Shown piece by piece: positions 22,485 to 25,243 of a stretch of 25,243 nt of DNA. The first letter of the stretch is position 1; each line of letters opens with the position of its first letter. The notes below the pieces were generated by a model. That model searched no databases, was not told the DNA's origin, and saw only the letters and a program-made list of their open reading frames with translations. This DNA is from Bacteroidales bacterium (GTDB taxonomy: Bacteria; Bacteroidota; Bacteroidia; Bacteroidales; UBA3824), in contig JAEEXW010000003.1 in assembly GCA_016287995.1 (NCBI GenBank), positions 1 through 25,243 on the forward strand. The letters run 5' to 3'. The translations under genes and the position numbers were made by a program.

Positions 22485-23589
22485 ATTTTTTCTCTTTTTC
22501 TTTCTTTTTAAGAACGTCCGTTTTGATGAAGTAACTCAGATACCTTGCCATTTCGCTGGCTTTTTTGGCTGACGGGTGCCAGTCTGCACCGTAATCCGCC
22601 GGGTCGTCAGACAACTCCTGAAAATCAAAGCGGTAAATTTTTGTATCCTGCAAAACGTTCATTGCCGATTTGGAATTTGTAATCACGTTAAGCAAATCCT
22701 GACTCTGCTGATAATGCAGCATCGGCGAGTTTAAAAGCACGATTTTTGCACTTGGATAATGTTTCCTTATGTTTTTGACAAATGCGATGTACGCCAAAGC
22801 AAATTTTTCGTAATCGTAATTATTTTCGCTCAAATCATTTGTTCCCAAACCCAAAACCACAACGTCGGGTTTCCATTTGGAAAAATCCCATTTTGTTACC
22901 GTATCGTTGATAAGAGCATTTTCGTAAACCCTCGGCATCGGATATTCTGAACCGCTTTTTTTGTCGCCGTAATTCTTGTAAATACCTATGCCCGAACGCG
23001 CTACAACCATTGACACGGCGTTGAGGTTTTGAATCGTAACGCCGGCAAAAGATTTTGCAAAGTTTGAAGTAGAATCGCTGAATTTGTCGTCCCTGCCTTT
23101 TGCTTCGTTGCCGTAACCACAAGTTATGCAATTGCCGATAAATTCTATTTTAACACGTTTTTTGGTGTCATATTTTAAGACTTTTGCTCCGCTACTAAGC
23201 ACAAAACCATAAAATTCAGGCTTGCAAAACAAACCTTCCGAAACAAGCATTACACTTACGGTATGTTCGCCGCTGCTTAAATTTTCGGCTAATTTGTAAG
23301 TAAAAACCTTCGCCGAAGAATCAGCAGTATAAGTCGAAAACTTTTTGTAACCGCTGCCGTCAACGCTGTAAACGTAATATCCGGCATTTGCTTTGAGTTT
23401 TACCTCGGCTGAGGTGCCGGAAAATTTCAGCGAAAACTTTGTTCCCGGGTAGCAAAACGAAACACAATCAGCCTTGTTAATAACACGACCTTCTGTAAAA
23501 ACCGCCTGACTTTGAGGCTTGACTTCCGTTTGTGCAAATGCGCTGCAAACACTCAGCAAAAACACCGGAAGAAAGAGAATTTTTTTCAT
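22483..23589 (-). CDS. CE2-like SGNH/GDSL esterase with Cys in place of catalytic Ser
   Basis: A 368-residue exported protein. The start at ATG 23589 gives MKKILFLPVFLLSVCSAFA, cut before QTE; an ATG at 23613 would run into the upstream gene. Residues about 35-135 form an N-terminal jelly-roll and about 147-355 an SGNH hydrolase domain, the CE2 (acetylxylan esterase-like) layout. Block I reads EFIGNCITCGYGNE, where the family has GNS or GDS. The nucleophile position is Cys154 (codon TGC at 23130-23128). The rest of the site is kept: the Gly-containing block II (ARSGIGIY), N251 in GLGTND, and the D336-W-H338 catalytic pair in GADWHPS. The tail ends in a Lys/Glu run. It starts 7 bases after the upstream lipoprotein gene. 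An envelope deacetylase is the likely ancestry; current activity is uncertain. Confidence 0.88.
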   Translation of the reverse strand: MKKILFLPVFLLSVCSAFAQTEVKPQSQAVFTEGRVINKADCVSFCYPGTKFSLKFSGTSAEVKLKANAGYYVYSVDGSGYKKFSTYTADSSAKVFTYKLAENLSSGEHTVSVMLVSEGLFCKPEFYGFVLSSGAKVLKYDTKKRVKIEFIGNCITCGYGNEAKGRDDKFSDSTSNFAKSFAGVTIQNLNAVSMVVARSGIGIYKNYGDKKSGSEYPMPRVYENALINDTVTKWDFSKWKPDVVVLGLGTNDLSENNYDYEKFALAYIAFVKNIRKHYPSAKIVLLNSPMLHYQQSQDLLNVITNSKSAMNVLQDTKIYRFDFQELSDDPADYGADWHPSAKKASEMARYLSYFIKTDVLKKKEKEKK

Positions 23590-23596
23590 GTCTTTT

Positions 23597-24571
23597 TTAC
23601 AATGCCTCCGCAATTTTCTTTCTCAAAGTTTCAACAGCCTTGCAAATCTGAATCATCTGCTCATTAGAAACGTTTATGATAGTATTAGAGCCTTGCGTGG
23701 TAACAGAGTGTCCGTCAATTTCTTCCGTTTTGTCCTCGCCCTCGATAACCTCAATTACTACCGGCTCGTAAGCCTTTGCCAACTCTTTGAAAGCCGAAAC
23801 AAGTTTTACATAATTCAAATTATTGCCCATATAGTGAATCAAAATTGCCATCAACTCGTCAAGAATATATTTTTGACTTGCGATGTGGTCTCTCATACGC
23901 TTGTTTTCTTTTTCGAGATATACTTTTGAGGCAAGATAAAGTGATTCTGTCCAAACACCCGTAACCATAAGCGCACTAACGTTTGCACGGTCGTTATTAC
24001 GCAAATAGGCATCCATTTTGTAATAACTCATAGTACTGAGAATCAGAAGCGAATCCAAATTGTTGTTGTTGGTTGCGATACGTTTCAAAGCGGCAAAATC
24101 AAAAAACTGACCGAGTTTGAGGTCGTCGGTAAGTTTACGAATTGTTACCAAGTATTCCAAAACGTCGCCTGTTTGGTCGTAAACGTTAAGGTAACCTAAG
24201 TCGGCGCAATAGACTCCCAAACCTAATGATTTTTTGTAAGTGGTCTCAAAATTTTGACTTATCTGCGTGTTAAACAGATAGTTGTGGTCATATTTGACTT
24301 TTGAGTCCTTGATGATTGCCGATACTTCTACCGGAGAAGGAAAACTCTGAATCAAATCTCCGAAGTCGGCAATTTTCAAAGTGTCATATTTTGCCAAAAA
24401 ATCTTTTGTAAGCCCATAAGCCTCAAAATCAACGTTTACAGTGATTTCTTCCTCAGTGTTATTGTTTTGTGTACCGTTTTGAGCGGTGTTGCCAGAACCT
24501 CCGCAACTCGTTAAAGTTAAACCAATTAGCAAAATACTTAATGCTATGGTGTTATAATATTGCTTCGTCAT
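23597..24571 (-). CDS. Bacteroidota-type lipoprotein, unknown function
   Basis: A 324-residue lipoprotein: MTKQYYNTIALSILLIGLTL, then the lipobox TSC with the lipidated Cys at 23. A Gly/Asn/Thr-rich linker and a long, mainly helical domain follow. The segments SFPSPVEVSAIIKDS (about 75-90) and YKKSLGLGVYCADLGYLNVY (about 112-131) fit a conserved, unnamed Bacteroidota lipoprotein family as I remember it; I assign no function. The C-terminal part (about 280-324) is Ile/Val-rich, then a Lys/Glu/Ala helix. It has its own consensus promoter and is followed 7 bases later by the esterase gene, so the two are probably one operon. Confidence 0.85.
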   Translation of the reverse strand: MTKQYYNTIALSILLIGLTLTSCGGSGNTAQNGTQNNNTEEEITVNVDFEAYGLTKDFLAKYDTLKIADFGDLIQSFPSPVEVSAIIKDSKVKYDHNYLFNTQISQNFETTYKKSLGLGVYCADLGYLNVYDQTGDVLEYLVTIRKLTDDLKLGQFFDFAALKRIATNNNNLDSLLILSTMSYYKMDAYLRNNDRANVSALMVTGVWTESLYLASKVYLEKENKRMRDHIASQKYILDELMAILIHYMGNNLNYVKLVSAFKELAKAYEPVVIEVIEGEDKTEEIDGHSVTTQGSNTIINVSNEQMIQICKAVETLRKKIAEAL

Positions 24572-24600
24572 AATAGTTTAGTAAAAAGTTTTATAATGCG

Positions 24601-24631
24601 CAAAGATATTACTTAATTGTGAATAATCAAG
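24601..24631 (-). promoter_or_regulatory. Promoter of the lipoprotein/esterase operon
   Basis: On the minus strand, CTTG (24631-24628, TTG kept), 19 bases, then TATCTTTG (24608-24601), 29 bases before the lipoprotein ATG. The perfect -7 box makes this one of the better promoters in the window. Confidence 0.7.
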
Positions 24632-24656
24632 TTTTTTTAGTATTTTTTTGCAATTA

Positions 24657-25243
24657 TTAATTAAAAATCGGTCCCGAGCCCACAAGTTCCGCCCCTTCGT
24701 ACCATGCGGCAAACTGTCCAGGAGTAACGCTCTTTTGCGCCTCGTCAAAAAGAATATAAAGACCTTCTTCTTCCATAATGAGGAAAGCGTTTTGCAAAGG
24801 CTGACGATAACGGATACGAACCTTGTAACGCCGTCTTTCCCCAAGTTTCAACGCTTTGTCGGGGCGGACAAGATGTATCTCGTCTTTTCTGATAAACAAC
24901 GCTTTACGGAAAAGTCCGGGGTGATTGTCGCCCATGCCGATATAGATTATGTTGTTTTCTATGTCGGTTGCCAAAACGTAAATCGGCTCTTTGTGTCCGC
25001 CAATATTAAGACCTTTTCTCTGACCAATAGTGTAATATTGCGCCCCAATGTGTTTGCCGATTATAAAACCGTCGTCTTCGGTATAAACATACGGTTTTGA
25101 CAATGCTCGATAATCCTCAGGGTCATCGTGTCTTAAACGGTAAACAAAAGCGTCAGGTGTCATTTCTACAATGTTGCCTTCTTTGGCTTTGAGTTTTTGT
25201 TGAAGAAAAACAGGAAGGTCTACTTTGCCGACAAAACAAATTC
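24657..25243 (-). CDS. mnmA: tRNA-specific 2-thiouridylase, C-terminal part, partial
   Basis: Puts sulfur on U34 of the tRNAs for Lys, Glu and Gln, using ATP and a sulfur carrier. The gene enters from the right edge; about 194 residues are visible. The first complete residues read ICFVGK, so the second catalytic Cys (Cys199 in E. coli) is just inside the window. The rest is the typical C-terminal half: KEGNIVEMTPD, the GAQYYTIGQRKGLNIGG motif that precedes the central domain, and a terminal beta-barrel ending TPGQFAAWYEGAELVGSGPI. No stop or frameshift is seen. The ATP-binding PP-loop (SGGxDS) and first Cys lie outside the window. Its stop codon is 26 bases before the -33 box of the next unit. 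Confidence 0.95.
   Translation of the reverse strand, partial: ICFVGKVDLPVFLQQKLKAKEGNIVEMTPDAFVYRLRHDDPEDYRALSKPYVYTEDDGFIIGKHIGAQYYTIGQRKGLNIGGHKEPIYVLATDIENNIIYIGMGDNHPGLFRKALFIRKDEIHLVRPDKALKLGERRRYKVRIRYRQPLQNAFLIMEEEGLYILFDEAQKSVTPGQFAAWYEGAELVGSGPIFN

Noticed and set aside
22115..22534. Plus-strand frame of 139 codons overlapping the end of the Tyr/His-rich gene
   Set aside because: Its product is a Thr/Ile/Ala low-complexity shift of the same repeats and runs through the bidirectional terminator into the antisense of the esterase gene.
24578..24844. Minus-strand frame of 88 codons overlapping the mnmA 3' end
   Set aside because: Out of frame with the clearly conserved MnmA sequence and crosses the lipoprotein promoter; no motif of its own.

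Overview
The window is AT-rich DNA that fits a Bacteroidota (probably Bacteroidales) chromosome. The evidence is the repeated Bacteroidota promoter signature (a TTTG box, 19-20 bases, then TAnnTTTG), the near absence of Shine-Dalgarno sites, a SecD-type translocase gene of the Bacteroidota SecDF kind, a eukaryote/archaeal-type prolyl-tRNA synthetase, and several envelope families typical of that phylum. I see no insertion sequence, phage gene, CRISPR array or rRNA. No gene-free stretch exceeds 300 bases.

Layout. 1-1922 (-): 5' part of secDF with its own promoter. 2048-7007 (-): a self-contained unit with promoter, a 1369-residue RecQ-like SF2 helicase, a tail-anchored coiled-coil protein and a strong terminator. 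7084-7393 (+): a divergent mini transcription unit with promoter, a 47-residue hydrophobic ORF and a strong terminator. 7411-9815 (-): a Nif3-like metal protein, a coiled-coil zinc-ribbon protein, a small acidic protein and a lipoprotein, spaced 4-12 bases apart. 9835-12334 (+): an OmpA-type outer-membrane/peptidoglycan-binding protein, convergent with proS (-) across a bidirectional terminator. 12456-17390 (-): proS, an LtaS-like membrane phosphotransferase, and a protein with duplicated Tim44-like/zinc-ribbon modules. 17403-17591 (-): tRNA-CAU with promoter and terminator. 17697-19219 (+): an ECF sigma factor, a short single-pass membrane protein and a Spy/CpxP-like periplasmic protein, forming an envelope-stress-type operon. 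19240-22446 (+): a two-TM protein, an aminopeptidase P and a secreted Tyr/His/Asn-rich low-complexity protein. 22483-24631 (-): a CE2-like SGNH esterase whose catalytic Ser is replaced by Cys, and an upstream lipoprotein with a clear promoter. 24657-25243 (-): the 3' part of mnmA.

Most genes are housekeeping or envelope functions. The parts most likely to be undescribed are the helicase plus tail-anchored coiled-coil pair (2119-6943), with the divergent 47-residue unit beside it. Also notable are the Ser-to-Cys CE2-like esterase, the duplicated Tim44/zinc-ribbon protein, and a tRNA terminator hairpin that carries a perfect -7 promoter box for the next gene.
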